A stretch of DNA of 64,000 bases from Sabellastarte sp. h YS-2021 (GCA_964017235.1 OZ024929.1:112267793-112331792), one strand, 5' to 3'; positions 34,088-48,725 are shown, numbered from the stretch's first letter. Notes: a model not told the origin generated them from the sequence alone. Translations and numbers: made by a program.

Positions 34088-36079
34088 AAGAGAGAAATGT
34101 CCACACCAAACAAACTAAATAGAACAAATAAAGATGATATTGACCTAGAGTCTTGATATTTGACTCCAATTTCTCTATCCTATCCTACAATACACACATC
34201 CTTTCTGTCTCACTTGCTTACATTTCCCAGTTCAAATGAGTTGCACTTGATTGCATTTCCTGAATCATTACGATGATATCAGCTATTGAATACCAAACTA
34301 CCCCGCTCCCTGTCTTTTTCTCAATGACCCTTTTAGTGTGAAGACAGCTAACATATTGGCCACACTTCTCATAATTAATTGCTCTTGACACAAGAAGCCA
34401 TTTTTCTACCATCCGGTTCATTCTCCTTGATATATTTGCGTTGACTTTCTCTCCCATACTATGCAGCAGACATAGAAGCAGTTATGATTGTTGTATAGAA
34501 TTCTATAATTGCTGTTTGTCCTGTAATTAAGTTACTCTTCCCATTTTTGTCATTTGGATGAATTGTCCATTGAGTAATTGGAACAGTTAGCATCTTACAA
34601 TGTAAATTATTTGGTATTTAATGGTATTATTTAGAAGTTCAAGCCAAACCTCATTTGTGCAAATGGTTATATAGCATTTTCACAAATGTATATGGTTAGT
34701 TTGTTATTGCCTGAACGAAAAATAAGGTGAAAAATCAAGTGCATAATTTACCATTTATGGGGTTTAAGTCCTGTCTTATCTTGCTACATATCTAAGCTTT
34801 GGAAAACATTTTCACTCTTGTCTGTTTTTGTGGCTTGGTCCTTCATTTCCTGAATATCGCTGAAAATTCCAGAAAGCTATAATCATAGTTTTATTGATGC
34901 TTATTCCATTCAATAACTTTAAATAAACAAACGAGAATATATTGTGTAACCACATGTCTTATATTTCTGAAAAAAATTATTGTTACACTTTGTGGATGTA
35001 CATACATGTATATCCATAGTTTTTTAATGTAGCCCTAACTATTTTGATGCCAATTTTCTAAAAGTTTCCTTACAAGTTACATGGCTTAAACTCGTAGTTT
35101 TATTTTATTTTAACTAAAATGTATTAATAAAATAAATAAAAACACTTTCTCATAAGCTTATTAAAATTAACCCTTAAGTCACTATAATTGGTATATATAC
35201 GGTTAAATGCTTCAATCAACACACTACTCTTTTCACCCTGATCTAGAATTCATCTCACATAGGCGGAAAAATACACACTAAACCTTTTCAATTACTCCCT
35301 GATTGTTCCCATATGTTGCCTTTTTGGAAGATCTCATTTCCTCACCTATTTGCCTTGTGCCCATTTCTGCATAGAACGGGACAGGAAACAAGCCAAGGAT
35401 TTGTGGCTGAAGCTAAGTGTAAATGGAACAATATTAAAGCCTGCCATACCAAAGATTCCACGTTATACCTCGTGCTTTCACCCGAGCAGTAATTTAGCAT
35501 AATGGCACTTTTATAAACCAACTCAAAAACGACAACAGTAATTGGCTTTGATGGAAATTAGACAGAACAAATAAAGGACATATAGCAGTACTTTATTTGA
35601 GTATCATAACACTTTATTGGTGTTCTAAGGAATTTGGTGTAAACTGACCCTGACTGGTTATAATGGAGCTCAGCATGCAAAACCTGATTCTCCCAAAGAC
35701 CTAATTTGCCACTCTAAATAGATTTATTGTAGAGTCCATATCAGGTAATAAACTGTAATGGATTCTTGCATTAGTAATGGATAACTCCCCCCAATAAATC
35801 GGTCACTTTTATTTGTCCTATTTTCTCTTTATCTATTGGACATCCTGTAAAGTGTCTGACCACTATAAACATTTGTAACGGCGGAGGGGTGAAATGGGGA
35901 TTTGCTGGGCAATTGGTATATATTTGCATAAAATAACATGCTTGATATGGCCCCCTCTATATTCTATAGTATTTAACTTGTAAAAGTCGTTTACAGTCGT
36001 TTACAGAGAGGTCGTTTTGAATATTCAATCCTTCGTTTTGAGGTCGTTTTGAATATTCAGATTTTGTATATATTTTGAT
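34088..36079. other. Intergenic, no gene seen
   Basis: Unique AT-rich sequence. A short direct duplication (GAGGTCGTTTTGAATATTCA) occurs near 36008 and 36040, next to a doubled GTCGTTTACA. Confidence 0.4.
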
Positions 36080-36362
36080 CTGCCACTTTGGCCCAGAGAG
36101 TAACACAATTGACTAAGAACACAGAGGAGCTGGGTTCATTTCAAGGTACTTAAAGATACATAGTGACTCAGCTGATCACTTAAAATGGTGGTACTCTGTC
36201 TTTGGATCCTACCCCCAATGGCAGGCTAAAGAACCTTCAGAGACATCTGAGTCAAATTGTCCTCCCTGAAACTCTATCACTAGAGAGCTTGGGCTGTACT
36301 TGTGTAGTCACAGAGATCAGTTAAAAGTTTATTAGTCCTACAGTAAGGAGATATTATGCCTG
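36080..36362 (+). repeat. SINE family B, diverged copy
   Basis: A tRNA-like head (TTTGGCCCAGAGAGTAACAC, GAGCTGGGTTC) precedes a body with TGATCACTTAAAATGGTGG, GGCTAAAGAACCTTCAGAGA and GAGCTTGGGCTGTACTTGTG. The order matches 51140-51430 and, reversed, 48424-48725. Confidence 0.7.
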
Positions 36363-39300
36363 GGATAAACATACAATTGGGAAAATTAGACATATTTAAT
36401 GTTCAAGTAAGAGGTATAGTGACAGACTTACTTTGGAAGGATTCTAAGGGGACAGCCCTCAGGCCAGTATGGACCACCAGCTAGTTAATGCTTGTAATCA
36501 CAAAGGGCCATGTGATCAGTTTTCAACCAATTAAATTCAAACATTTGAAATTGAGGTGAAATAATTGTGTTTCTTTATCTTAGTAAGAGTTCCTTATGAA
36601 GTTATATATTTTATGTATCCATGAAAAAACTAGTACAAATACATATTTCTCATCTCTGAATTCAGCGTTTAAACCCTGGCAAGGATATATATATATATAT
36701 ATTCTGTAAGGCCAGTGGCTCATATTAAAAAGTTGACAAGCAATAACTCTGGTCTAGTTTGTGTTAACCGTAAACTGTGTCTATCACACTTTGACCAACT
36801 CTGGTTGTTGAAGTTGATCTTAAGCTGCAAATTGTTAAGAATAACTATTAAGTAAACTGATCATATTAAAGCCAATATGACATGATAATAAGAGCACTAG
36901 GGCATACTTTTTGCAAAGGCCCAATGCGCCCATTATTGCTTATGAGTTTAAATCCTTTCAAAATTCCTGGATCTAGATGGTGACTGTTACCACCAAAGTC
37001 TAATTATCTTTTACTTGTGCCATTGTCAACATTTCCTGAAAACTTATTTGAAGTAGTCCATAACATTTTGAGTTATTTTGCAAAGAAAGAGACAAACACA
37101 GTTACACAACCCCCTTGGCCAGCAATGACCTACCTTGTCCAACAGCACAAACAACGAAGATACAAAATTTTTGTTTTGAAGGATTTTCTAGCATCTATCT
37201 TATCAGCATCTTATAAGCAGTATATATAACAGATCTTCAGTAAAAACGACCAGAACGTCATAATTTCAGTTTCGACTTTAATTCTTTTACCATTCCCAGT
37301 TCATACTTAGGCATGTATGTTTTGTCGATACCCAGTATGATATTCTGCAACGAATGTACTGTGATATGTAAGGTCCAAAATGATATCAAGGCATAAATCC
37401 TTCTGTTGTCCACCCACATACTTTGCCAAACTAAACAAATAAAGTTGGCCAGAGAGTCTAAAATGAAGTTAGCTGCAGAGTCTGGCAGTTCCATTAGGGC
37501 CTTGGTATTCCTTTAACTTCTATGAAAAATAGAGATCTTTCTTTGCGTCAAGAAAAACGTTATGTATGGTTAGTCATTATTTTAGGGGATCCTGGAATTC
37601 TAAAATATGGCTTAGACAGGTATCTCAGATCCTTTATTGGAAAGCTGTTTTTGTATAAAGAGTCAAATACTACCCAGTTATGGTCCTTGCTGTTGATAAT
37701 ACCTAAAGTATTTATTTCCTCAGAAATTCAAAGAGCTGCTGAAGGTTTAGAATATGACCTACAAACACCAAAGCTGAAAGGATTAGTGTCTTCCAGTTAA
37801 GTCTTACAGTTAACATTAGTTAATGGGAAAACATGTATGGACTTGGAAGTTTGTCAGTTTGCCAAATATTTTGAAATTGCAAAGACTTTTTTCGGCATTT
37901 ATTTGACTGGAAAGGAAAAGTTTATCGCCATTGAAATATCACAAAGACTATAAGAAGTCTGGGGTAACCTTCGATATCGATTTTCAACATCGACACTGGA
38001 ATGAACTTAGCGAGAATTCAGGTTGTAGTTTGTTACCAACCTTTTAAGATTTACTATCTACCAACATTTCTTGCAAACGTGGTTGTCTTCTTCCTTTACT
38101 GATTTTCTCTATATTGTGGATTAGTAGTGGTAGTTACACTTAGTGATAATATGGATAAAAGGTAATGAACTAGGTTTCTATCACACTAACATGGTGCACA
38201 CTGTGATGTTATGCCCGTCCTTTTTGTAGTGTTTTAGGATGGTAACGTAAGAAACTTTGTCCTAAAATTGACATGTGCACCAGTTAAGTGGTTTTACATT
38301 TTTTTTTCATTTTCCCTCACTAAATAAGTCTGTCTTCCTCTAAAATAAATTACCAAATCAATTATTATTCCATTCCTTTGTACATATATTTGTTGTTATA
38401 CATTTGATTATCCATTATAAAAGTACTTTAAACGATATAAAATAAAAAAAAGAAATTTAATCTATTGCAATGCATTGGAATTCAGACAAACTAGGTGACT
38501 AGACGATACCAAGCCCTTTTGTGGTAATATTGGACTGGTGCCTGGTCTACAAATGTGGGAGTGAATATAATGACAGCAAAACAGGCAGCTATAAAAACTT
38601 TATCTTATTTTTTCCATTCACAGGAGCCACTTCCTATGCTTAATTTATTAATTTCTCCGAAAGTGTAACCTAAAAATACGTTATATACATTATTTAAAAA
38701 GGTATTTTTACGGAATACATGAAAATCATTGATATGTGTTCTTGAGGTTCAAAGTCCAAAACTCAACAAAATTAGACCCTTAAACTAATTACCGCTTGTG
38801 CATTCCCCATTCGGACCCATTAAAGGGACACAGCAAATGGATTGGACCATTTATACCTTATCCATTTTTAACTCTGTTCAATGACATTTGCCATTGTACA
38901 AGTAAAGAATGAAAAAATACTGATAAGTTTTGTAATAACAGGCAAATCAGACATGAAGCTGAATAGTGGATGCATTCAGTGTCTGATGTCAGCAGTTCTT
39001 TAGACCTCAGTCAATGGTAGCCTGATGGTTTTCTGTTTGTCACTGTCACCTGTAGAGATGTGATAGCACTGCATTACAATACAACAGCTTCTCAGGTGAT
39101 TTCTTTCTTTTGCTTTTCAGTACAAGATTTCTTGACAGCAACAAATAGTATTTTTTTCACTAGCTAAAAATTATGAAACGTTTTCTTGTTTTATGTCTAA
39201 GTTGCTGTATATGGTGAATTTACTTACAATGTTAAAGACTTGGGGAATGATTTCTTTCATACTACGGATTTTAGGAGCATATGTAATATACCTAATTTAG

Positions 39301-41498
39301 GTGTACCTTAATGACAGTAAAAAATGTTGAAGTTTATGCCTTGTTTATATTTAAACTTTTAAATAACATGACTTGATGCTAGAGTTCTGGTATATTAGGA
39401 CATATATAATTATGATAATAGATTTGATACCTCATAGGTTCTTAATGTATATTCAGTTATAGATATAACTTATAGGTGTAAGTTTCTATTTCAAAAACTA
39501 GAATTCATATCTTAGTAGTACATGTTGAAAAACAAGCCATCCTGTACATGTCCATATACCCCTCCTGCCCTCCTGTTCACTTCTCTAACATGTATATAGT
39601 AGTACACCTCATGACAGCTTGTCAGGGGTTTCTCCATGTTGTGTCAAATGTGTCCTTCCCAAATGCGAATCCAACTGAATTGCATCAAAGCCGCCCTACC
39701 AAGACATAAAGCAGACCATACCACAACGATCCATAACTGAAAGTACACGAGCTTAGTCATTTGTAACTCTTGACCCCAGCACCTGACACTGTAACCTAGG
39801 TGGTGATGTCTAAATTACTACCTTCTCATTTTTCTAGTAAGCAATTTAGTCTTTGTAGTTTGACACTATTTTTAACTCTTGGTCAAAGTGCTTTTTTTTT
39901 CTATTTGTTGGTTAACTTTTAATTTGAAAAATGACGCTAGGTGTTATTAAAGAACATTCAGTTTCTTGCATATCAAATTTCTCTTTAAACAGTTCTCTGA
40001 AAAGGTTAATTGTGTTCATTTGGTTCAAATTATAAGTCACGTGACTAGTTAATTATCACTTACCACCGGTGACATAAAATTCAGTTTATACTCAATATGT
40101 ATGCAATTAATAAAACCTATCGTATTACATGATCAGTTTCCTATTTACACCGTTAGGTCTTGACAGCTTTTTAAGTGGATATACTTTATTACCATTTTGC
40201 AAAAAGCATAAAAATATCACAGTTTTATTACCGCAAACTTTAGCCTTGTAACTTTACATACATTCTGGATCTTGGCTTCAAAAGACACAAATTTGGGTCC
40301 GGATTTCAACCAGCTTTGAAATGTTAAGCAAAGGAAAATAACCCGACAGTCCTGGACCATAAAGCACAAAAACTCAGAGTGGCCATAAATGAGCAGAAAT
40401 AAGGCAAATAGCATGTAGTGGCTTCTTGAATGGATTGTTCCATTTCGTGAGTGTGTCAGAGATGTCTCCCTGTAATTTGGTCGTCTGACACAAATAGAAG
40501 TAAATGGAAGGCCCATAACTAAATGCCTCCGACTTTTGCCCCGATGCAACAGAAGATTCAGTTAATATTTAAAGTGCAAAACCTGGAATCCATTCTTACA
40601 AAAAGCTTTTGTTTCACATCCCATGCGATATTATGCAAGGGTTTTGAACCTTCTTACTCTATTTACATCAACCATGTTCTGTGGAGATGTTTTACTTCAA
40701 ACTATGAGTTTCTTTATTTGACATAAATGTATCTTGCACTCTTTTTCACTTTAGAATTTACTTTTTTGGGCAAAGTTTTGGGAATATAATTAGAATCTAA
40801 TGTCAACCAGAATAAGTAGTGACAGAAGGTCATGGCCAAATATGGTACAAAAATGGGAATTCCGTTTTTGTCACAAATTTTTTTTTCTCACCTTCAATGC
40901 AATTTGTGTAGACTATATTTGAGAATCCAGGCCATGAGTTTCATGCTGATTTTGTGGTCCAGGAAGTTTCTTATTTCCTGGATTTTACACAGTCTGGAAT
41001 TGATAAACCTTTATGACTATCTAAGTGTGTAGTCTACAAGTGGTTATTATTTTGGGATATTTATGCCGGCTTCCTATTCTCAGGTTTTAGATATAAACAA
41101 TTGCTACAACTGATATTTTTCTGTAATTAAGTGTCACACGAGAAGGGGAAGCTTATTGTTTTCACCCGGAATTTTCAGACAGCTGCATTATCATCTCCCT
41201 TAAATATCTCAATTGATATGAAGCCTATCAATATGATGTTTGGCAGTTATCTTCTATAGGCGTGGGAAAAAGTTTAGACAGGCATAAATTTAACTTTTGA
41301 CTTTTATCAAGGTCACATGATCAAAAACATTTTTTCATGAACTTCCATTTCACCACATTTTCTCAAAAAATACAGACTGAGGGTCAACCAAAATTTGATA
41401 AACATATTCCTCATATGAAAACCCAGGCTCCAGTAGATTTTGAGATCAATCGGGCCATAATTGACTGATTGATGGGTGATTGATTATCGGTTGGTAAA
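36363..41498. other. Intergenic, no supported gene
   Basis: A long AT-rich tract with a (TA)n run at 36683-36702. The plus-strand frame at 37522-37800 ends RAAEGLEYDLQTPKLKGL and follows a splice-acceptor-like TTTATTTCCTCAG near 37721, but there is no other support. 38760-39110 is repeat-free and less AT-rich and could be conserved non-coding DNA. Nothing here is firm enough to call a gene. Confidence 0.35.
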
Positions 41499-41499
41499 A

Positions 41500-42345
41500 T
41501 AGTGCTTATAACTCTCTTATTATTTGTCCTAGAGGTTTTGGATGTGAAACCAACCTATAAGAAATCATGGGCTGGGAGTCTTTTGGTGTGGTCTGATTTG
41601 ACCTTGGGCCCCTCCTTCAAGGTCAAACGAAGATAGCTAAACTTAAAAGCGCTTATAACTCATTTTTTATTAGCCCCAGAAGTTTGGGATGTGTAAACAA
41701 CCTATAGGAAATCATGGGCTGGGAGTCTTCTTATGTGTTCAAATTTTACCTTGGGCCCCTCCTTCAAGGTTAAACAAGAATAGCCAAATTTTAAAGTGCT
41801 TATAACTTGCCTATCATTGGTCCTAGAATTTCGTATTTGAAACTGACTTATAGGAAATCATGGGCTTCGTGTCTTCTCATGTGGTCAGATTTGACCTTGC
41901 CCCCCCCCCCCCCCCCCCCCCTTCAAGGTCAAACGAGGATAGTAAAACTTAAAAGTGTTCTTAACTTGCTTATTATTGGTGCTAGAGGTTTGCAATGTCA
42001 AGCCAACATAGAGGTAATCACGGGCTGGGAATCATTTGATGTGATCAGATTTGAACTTTGGCCCCTACTTTAAACTCAGACGAGGGTAGCCAAACTTAAA
42101 AGTGCTAATAACTCGCTTATCATTGATCCTAGAGTTTTGGGATGTGAAACTGACCTATAGGTAATCATGGGCTGGGTGTCTTCTGATGTGGTCAGATTTG
42201 TCTTTGAGTCCTCCTTCAAATTCAAACGAGGATAGCCAAACTTGAAAGTGCTTATAACTTGCTTATTATTGGTTCTAGAGGTTTGAAATGTAAAAACAAC
42301 ATAATGTAATCAAGGGCTGGGAGTCTTTAATGTCCACAGCTCCTT
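41500..42345. repeat. About 147-bp tandem array, 5-6 diverged copies
   Basis: (A/G)GTGCTTATAACT(C/T)-like anchors lie at 41501, 41648, 41795, 41954, 42101 and 42247, giving spacings of 147, 147, 159, 147 and 146. Each unit carries GAAATCATGGGCTGGGAGTC, GTGGTCAGATTTGACCTTGG and CCTCCTTCAAGGTCAAACGA. The longer third interval contains a 22-base C run (41900-41921). Copies differ at many sites, so the array is old. Confidence 0.9.
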
Positions 42346-45300
42346 ATTTACCTATTCACATAAGTCTTTTATCATTTTACATAAAATTGCCAACTTTAGG
42401 GACACTCTGTTTTTGTGTACAAAAACCTTTTATGTAGGTTTTATTTAACTTGCTGAGAGACCTGTTCCATGTTGGCAGACTGAGTGTATGTCTTGTCCCT
42501 GACTGGCAAAAACGGAATCAGTCATGATCCACGGAAGAAGAAGGGTGGATTTATTGTTAGAATTGTTATTGTTAGGAGTGGATCACCTTAGTGGAATATC
42601 CGTGTTAGGTGAAACAACATTTGAAAAATATTTGTTTGAACAAAATCTTTCTTGGATTTTATTGTGTTTTTGAATAAAGAACCCAACAATGTCTTGAAGT
42701 AAAATATATTTACACCTGGTGCAAAAATATTGATGAATTTTCGACCAGTATGTAACTATACGCATTTTCTATAAGTCTGTAGGGTGCCACAAACAAATGG
42801 CTTTCATGAAATAAAAATTTGACATTGGGAGACTGACAGTGACAAATGTAAACAAAGATTCCAGTCATACTCAAGTACGGATTTATTTTATTATCCCACC
42901 GTAATGTGATTTCCTTTCCATTGCCAATAAAAGTTCCCATTCTTAAAATCTTTGTCAGAACGTTGTGAGAATTAGTTATTTCATCTCAGCATCGGGAACC
43001 AAAAATAAATAATTTGTGGATATTATGGCCAAAAAATGTTTAAGACAACGCGGAACATGGTCTGTGGCATGCTGTAAAGTTTGCCAGGAGAGTATTTTGT
43101 TGTTTCTTAGTAGGACATAACTGTTGCCTATTAGGCTGTTAAATCTACACTTTATTGAGACTATTTTTTCAGATGTACCATGTCCTATGTTCCTGGCAAG
43201 AGTTAGACCTTATATATTTCCTTGTGGTTTAGGGTTAGTTCATTCCCGGTGACAAGATCATACCCACATTATGTTTCTTTGTTTTTGGAGGTAATTAAAT
43301 TTAAAAAATGAATTGTACTTCCGGTTTGTATGTAACAAAAAATGTTATTTTTTGTTGTTCTAAAAGACAGCTTTCTAAAAGTGATTTTAAAACCTAAAGG
43401 AAGTAGAGTGACACATGTAACAAAACCCGCAAAAATGATAAAATCACAACTACTGACCCGGCTAGTAAGGATTACCCTTACAACACACCTAGTAGAGTGT
43501 GGGTCTCGTGAGTGAGAGCATGTGGGTTTGAGTCTTCCGGAAACCTGGTCTGCGAGGCACATACTTATTGATTAATGTTCCAAATGTTCCAAAAGTGCAA
43601 TCTTCTGAAGGGAAAAGTTCTTAAAGGGGAAAGTTCCTGGAGGCCAAAGTTCAGGGATGCATTTCTAACATACCTCATAAATTTTGTCATAATATGCCTA
43701 GAAATTTCTTATATTGTTTACAAACAGACAAACCCTCGTCAAAAACATAGTCATTTAAATGTTTTATTCAGTAACATTACCACATAAAGTTAGGTGTGCC
43801 TTAGAGAATGAAGAATCAAAATTTAGTATGCTCGAAAGATAAAATAGCTTTGATAGTGTGCAAAAAGTTTAAGGACACTTAGTAAGTCTCATGACACTGA
43901 GATATTAAATTGATAGAACAGACCATCAGCCCTGTAAAGCACAGTCTGTTCATGTGGTATGTTTTTTTTCTTTTTTATGTAACGGATTTGGTATTTAATG
44001 CCACTTTTGAAGTTTTTATGGCTTTTTGATATTCAACAATTCAAAGAATGGTGCCATTCTAACACATAGAGTCTATCAATAAAGAAAGTCTGGATGAAAT
44101 TACAATCTTGCATGGCAATAAGGGGTTACAGAGAAGGAAAAGGACATTAAAGTTAATTAAATTGCCAGTGTGAATTTAATTCTCAATACAAGTCCTGTCA
44201 GAAGAAGTTGTTAAGCATCTTATGTTTTGTTAAACAATTTCTCGGTTATCTACAGGTTTTGCGAAGGGGAATGAATACCTATAGATGCTTCTGTCTTTCT
44301 TGATTTAGCCCAGTTATAGTAATGGACTAACTGTTATTGAATAGGGTTTGTTTGTTTGTTTGTTGAGCCTTAGGTTCTATCAAGTGATAGAGATTAGGCA
44401 CTGTAAAAGTCCATATCAAATTAGATTGTTGACCATGAAAACGTGTCAACAGATTGCCCTTTAATGGATTCCAACATAATATACTGTGATTATTGCCTCA
44501 AGATTATATAAAACTGCAATAATCTAGTATTTGACATAGTTCTATATTATCAAATACCCATATTTATATTAGACTTAAGCCTTCCAAATTTGCTAATACC
44601 AAAGAATATACCTTAACATTCTTAATTCCTTTTTTTTCAAATTTCTCATGCAATGTCTAACAGAATGGGTATTGTAACAGACCAAACTGGAACTTACAAA
44701 TGCATACGTTTGTTTGCAAATGGACATATCAGCTACATATGCTCAGTTGAACAGCAGTAAACGTCAAAAGTCAATGAAACTTAATACTTGTTAAAAATTG
44801 TCAATTATTTTACTCAGACCTAGGTAAGATCATCAGCACATATTTAAATGTTTATGCAGTAATTACAAAGATTATATTATCACAGATACCAAAAACCTTT
44901 GAACTTTTGGTATCCCAGTATTATTTATGCATCATTTCACCATTACTTGCACCTGAATTGCTGCAAACAGTCGAGTGTGTGATGCTGGCTTCCTCATGCG
45001 TATGAGAAGTCTTTCATGTCCAGAGAGATTACCATTCCTAAACGTTCCGATAAGGCTAATTTGCTTATAGCTAAGTGTCAGCTTAGATTTGATTTAAAAG
45101 CCAAGTCTAAAGAAAGGTTTTATGTAGCTATACTGTCCCCTTTATATCAAAAGCTTGCAATGAATATCATAAATAATATCGTTGTTTTGCATGCCTGTAT
45201 AAAATATAGCTGTGCAAATGTCCCCTATTTGAATGCTCTGCTGTTTTTCCGCAATTGTGTCTGAATTGAGAGATAAATATGATTATGTGGCCATTACAAC

Positions 45301-45525
45301 AGCTTTATGGCGACATTTTAGCATTTCCATAGTTTCAACTCTTTCAAATACTTTGCCTCAAACTATAAATATCATTTTTACTTTTTGTTTCTGTGGTCTT
45401 GACAAGGAGTAAGAAGAAACACTGCATGTCGTCATGGAATCAACATGCGCAAAATATGACCACTTTCAAAACAAGAGTATTCACAAATATTCGGAGATGA
45501 TTGGTTTGGGATTTTTTTATCATTT
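42346..45525. other. Intergenic, no gene seen
   Basis: AT-rich. 43470-43560 on the minus strand resembles a tRNA-like SINE head without a body. A (GTTT)n run and GTGATAGAGATTAGGCACTG near 44346-44420 look like a short LINE 3' end. The 82-residue frame at 45016-45264 has no recognised domain. Confidence 0.35.
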
Positions 45526-45690
45526 TACCCACCAAGGAGGTTATGTTTTGTGTGCATTTGTTTGTTTGGTTGTCTGTATCAGTGATTACTCCAAAACGTA
45601 ATGAGCAGATTTTTATCATTTTTATGTGGGTAGGACCATGACAAAGGGTTACAAAGTATCTCAGTGTACCAACATATTTGGAAATATGTC
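45526..45690 (+). repeat. Dispersed GTTTGTTTGT-type repeat
   Basis: CACCAAGGAGGTTATGTTTT, then CATTTGTTTGTTTGGTTGTC, then CAAAACGTAATGAGCAGATT and TTTTATGTGGGTAGG. This is the best-preserved of the four copies in the window. Confidence 0.65.
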
Positions 45691-47984
45691 TTTCATGAGT
45701 GGCACCATTTCACATCCCAGTAATCTGATCACACAATCAAACTGAAGCTTAAGCAACTTGCCTAATGTTGATCAGCACTTATGACGGACAACAGTCTGAG
45801 ATCAGAGCAGCTTATCCGTGTAAGTGTAAAAGCTACCATTGATAATATTATAATAGATAATACTAACAAAAAGGTTCAATGGCGTAAATATATAAACTGC
45901 GGACTAAATTATGTTTTATTGTCAACATGGTAGCAAAGCAGAAACAAATAGTATATTGACATGAGAAGATTTTCATACTATTGTTTAAAATTATTTTTAA
46001 TGTGTGAAATCTTCAAAACAAGATATATCATGTATATTTTTACACTGCTCTTGTTTTTCACAGAAAGCCTTGCTTCTTCATTGTCTGTGTTTTGGTCCCG
46101 ACAGATTTAATCTCATTTATCAATTCTAACCAAAAACAATTATAGTTTCTTCCACACAGCTTCTCCCATTGGTGTAGAAAAATGCAGCTTTAATAAAAAC
46201 GATTGTGTATGTTTTGTATGGTTAGCAATTCGTCACAATGTCTCCTCATTAATCAAAGTGCCATGTACTGAACCTCTAACCTCCCCATTGTTAGCATGAG
46301 GTAAAAAATATATCTCAAGTAGAATTTTGTTATCACATCAGACCTCAGGGACACATCTCATTCAAAGGCTGCAGGTTACAATCAAATAATGACTACTTAC
46401 TTCATGGGGCTTTCCCATTTCTCCAGAAGAGAGCAGTAAACTGACAAATTTTAAAAATGTCAAATAGTGTTACACCAAAAGGAAAATGAGTGAATGTGAG
46501 AGTATCTTTTTAAAGTGTCAAGTTAAAAAAGTCAAACTATATAAGAACAGTTGTACATAGTTGTAATGATGTACAAAGTGTCACCATGTGGTTAGAATAT
46601 GAATAATGCAACAGTGAAGTGGCTCTGGAGTATCAGAGAAGTGAAATGGTGTGATCCTAGCTGGATCCATTGGATCCTACACAGTCCTATTTTGGGCTAT
46701 GAAATGGTGTTTTGTTTGTTTCCAATTCAGCCGTTACCATTACCCACAATGCACTTTATCCTAGCAGCCAAACTGTAACACAGCATTAATGGATGACACT
46801 GGTTTCTAACCGCACGTCTTGCGGCCAATGGAAGCTTCAATTGTAAAGCTAAGCACTCTTCTAGTACCACTATCTGTCCACAACAAATGTCTGAGCCTTA
46901 TTTAGCTAAATAAACGTGCCATCTTGGCCACACCCTTAAGCCCTGTGAAAAGCCCAAACTCTTACTAAATGACAAAATTTGAAATACCAATACAAAATAA
47001 GGGTTTTTGTTTATCCAAAATTTCCAAAATAAAATAGAATATAAAAAATACTAACATAATATAAGAAATAAGCTATTCCAGTGAAAATGTAAAGACTGGT
47101 TTGTCCAGGTTTGTTTATTGACTTTAAGCATGTGATTTGGGATGAAATTGTGGTCTCTTATACCATCAGTTCATGGCTCTCCCAGTTGTATTGATGTAAT
47201 TAGATCCAGTATTCTTGACATGCCAAGTGTTGTTAGCTTCTCTGTAATGATTAATACAACAGTTACAGTTCTGCAAATTAGTTCATCTTAACCATTTCAG
47301 TTTTAGCTTTGTGGGTTCCTACCTTAATTTCCATTTTTTATGTATTTTGATATTCAGATGCATTTGTAGATTTAATATTCATAGTCTCAATTGGATGTGG
47401 TTTTGAAAATACTTAAACATCACTATTTTTGGCAAATTACCCAGATTTAAAACAATTTACAATCAATTTATAGAAATGTAATTTTCTTTAGGGTTTGCTT
47501 ATAACAAACGTACTGTAATATATATTGGGCCAAAGCTTGTCAATCAAAAAAGATTAAACAAGGTCATTCGAGTTTTGATACTGGGTAGTACTGTTTCTTT
47601 TTCAATACATAATTTTGAATACATATAAGCAATCGGGCTTTATATGGAGCATTACTGTGTTCAGAACTCAAAAACACAATTCATAGCCATTCATTGTCAG
47701 TGAACTATGTATAACAAGCAAAAATGGGGTAGTGCGGAAGAAGTGACAGGAAATAGTTCCAGGTAAGTTTGAAAGGCTATGTCACTCTTTTTTATGGAAT
47801 ATACCAGAAACAGTCTTTACAACAGAAATAAAATCCCCAAAGTTGCACTTTGTTGTTGAATTAACCACAGCCTTATAGCAAATTGATGGATGAGAACCGT
47901 AAGTGAGTCTATTAGACTGGAGTTAATTGACCAACTAAGTACAAGGTTGGAAACTTTATTTCCATAACACAAGATCTATATGGT
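45691..47984. other. Intergenic, no gene seen
   Basis: AT-rich, with a less AT-rich, repeat-free stretch near 46700-46930 that could be conserved non-coding DNA. No gene recognised. Confidence 0.35.
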
Positions 47985-48405
47985 ATTTTCCATATTTTCA
48001 TTTACATTTAGTACAAAAAATATCAACAAAAATGACCATACACAGACAAAAGGTACTGTTACATATTATCTAGTCATAAGTCATTTTATGAATTTGGACT
48101 GAAGAGATAAGACAGTTTACATATATATTGAAGATGCATTTACCAAATGTACATTTGGCACACTTGTTACTGTAAAGTCTCAAGCAAAAAAAATGACCAT
48201 CCACAGACCAATGGTCCACTTACATTTGTCCTAGTTATAAAGCGTTTCATGAATCTGGACTGAAGAGGTGAGACAGTTTACACATATCTTGAAGCTACAT
48301 TTACCACATGGATACTTGCACTTATTACTGCAAGTATTAAGCAACAAAAAATACCATCAACAGGTGTTACATATTATCTAGTAACAAGTCATTTTTTAAT
48401 CTCAC
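47985..48405. repeat. 160-bp tandem repeat, about 2.6 copies
   Basis: GGACTGAAGAG lies at 48097 and 48257. Both units share TGACCAT(A/C)CACAGAC, ACATTTACCA and a CTAGT(C/T)ATAA block, with the third unit stopping after TTACATATTATCTAGTAACA. Confidence 0.85.
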
Positions 48406-48423
48406 TAAACAGTTGTATTGCAG

Positions 48424-48725
48424 TGTATTGTATATTTATACTCAGTGCAATATACCCTTGTACTATAGGCCTCAAAGTGCTATTTGATCCATCCAAACTG
48501 TACAGCCCAAGCTCTCAAGTGACTGAATTTATCCCTAACTGAAAGACAGAGGCTCAAGGTTGACCATTTATCAGTGTTCTTGAGGATCTTTAGACTGCTA
48601 CTGGGGAAAGGGCCCTTTGACAAATGACCGCCATTTAAGTGGTCATCCAAGTCACTATGTATTGGTTTGTACTTGGGTTCAACCCCATATATTCTTTGTT
48701 CTAAGGCGAATGAGTTAACCACTTG
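48424..48725 (-). repeat. SINE family B, near full length, reverse
   Basis: Read on the minus strand: GGTTGAACCCAAG (B-box-like), GATGACCACTTAAATGGCGG, GGGCCCTTTCCCCAGTAGCA, GAGAGCTTGGGCTGTACAGT, CAAATAGCACTTTGAGGCC, and the tail GTATATTGCACTGAGTATAA. It gives the fullest view of this family, about 300 bp. The 92-residue frame at 48480-48758 is only this SINE. Confidence 0.75.

Noticed and set aside
37522..37800. 92-residue frame with an acceptor-like site near 37721
   Set aside because: No recognisable domain, no donor, and composition not clearly protein-like over its first half; kept only as a note in the region entry.
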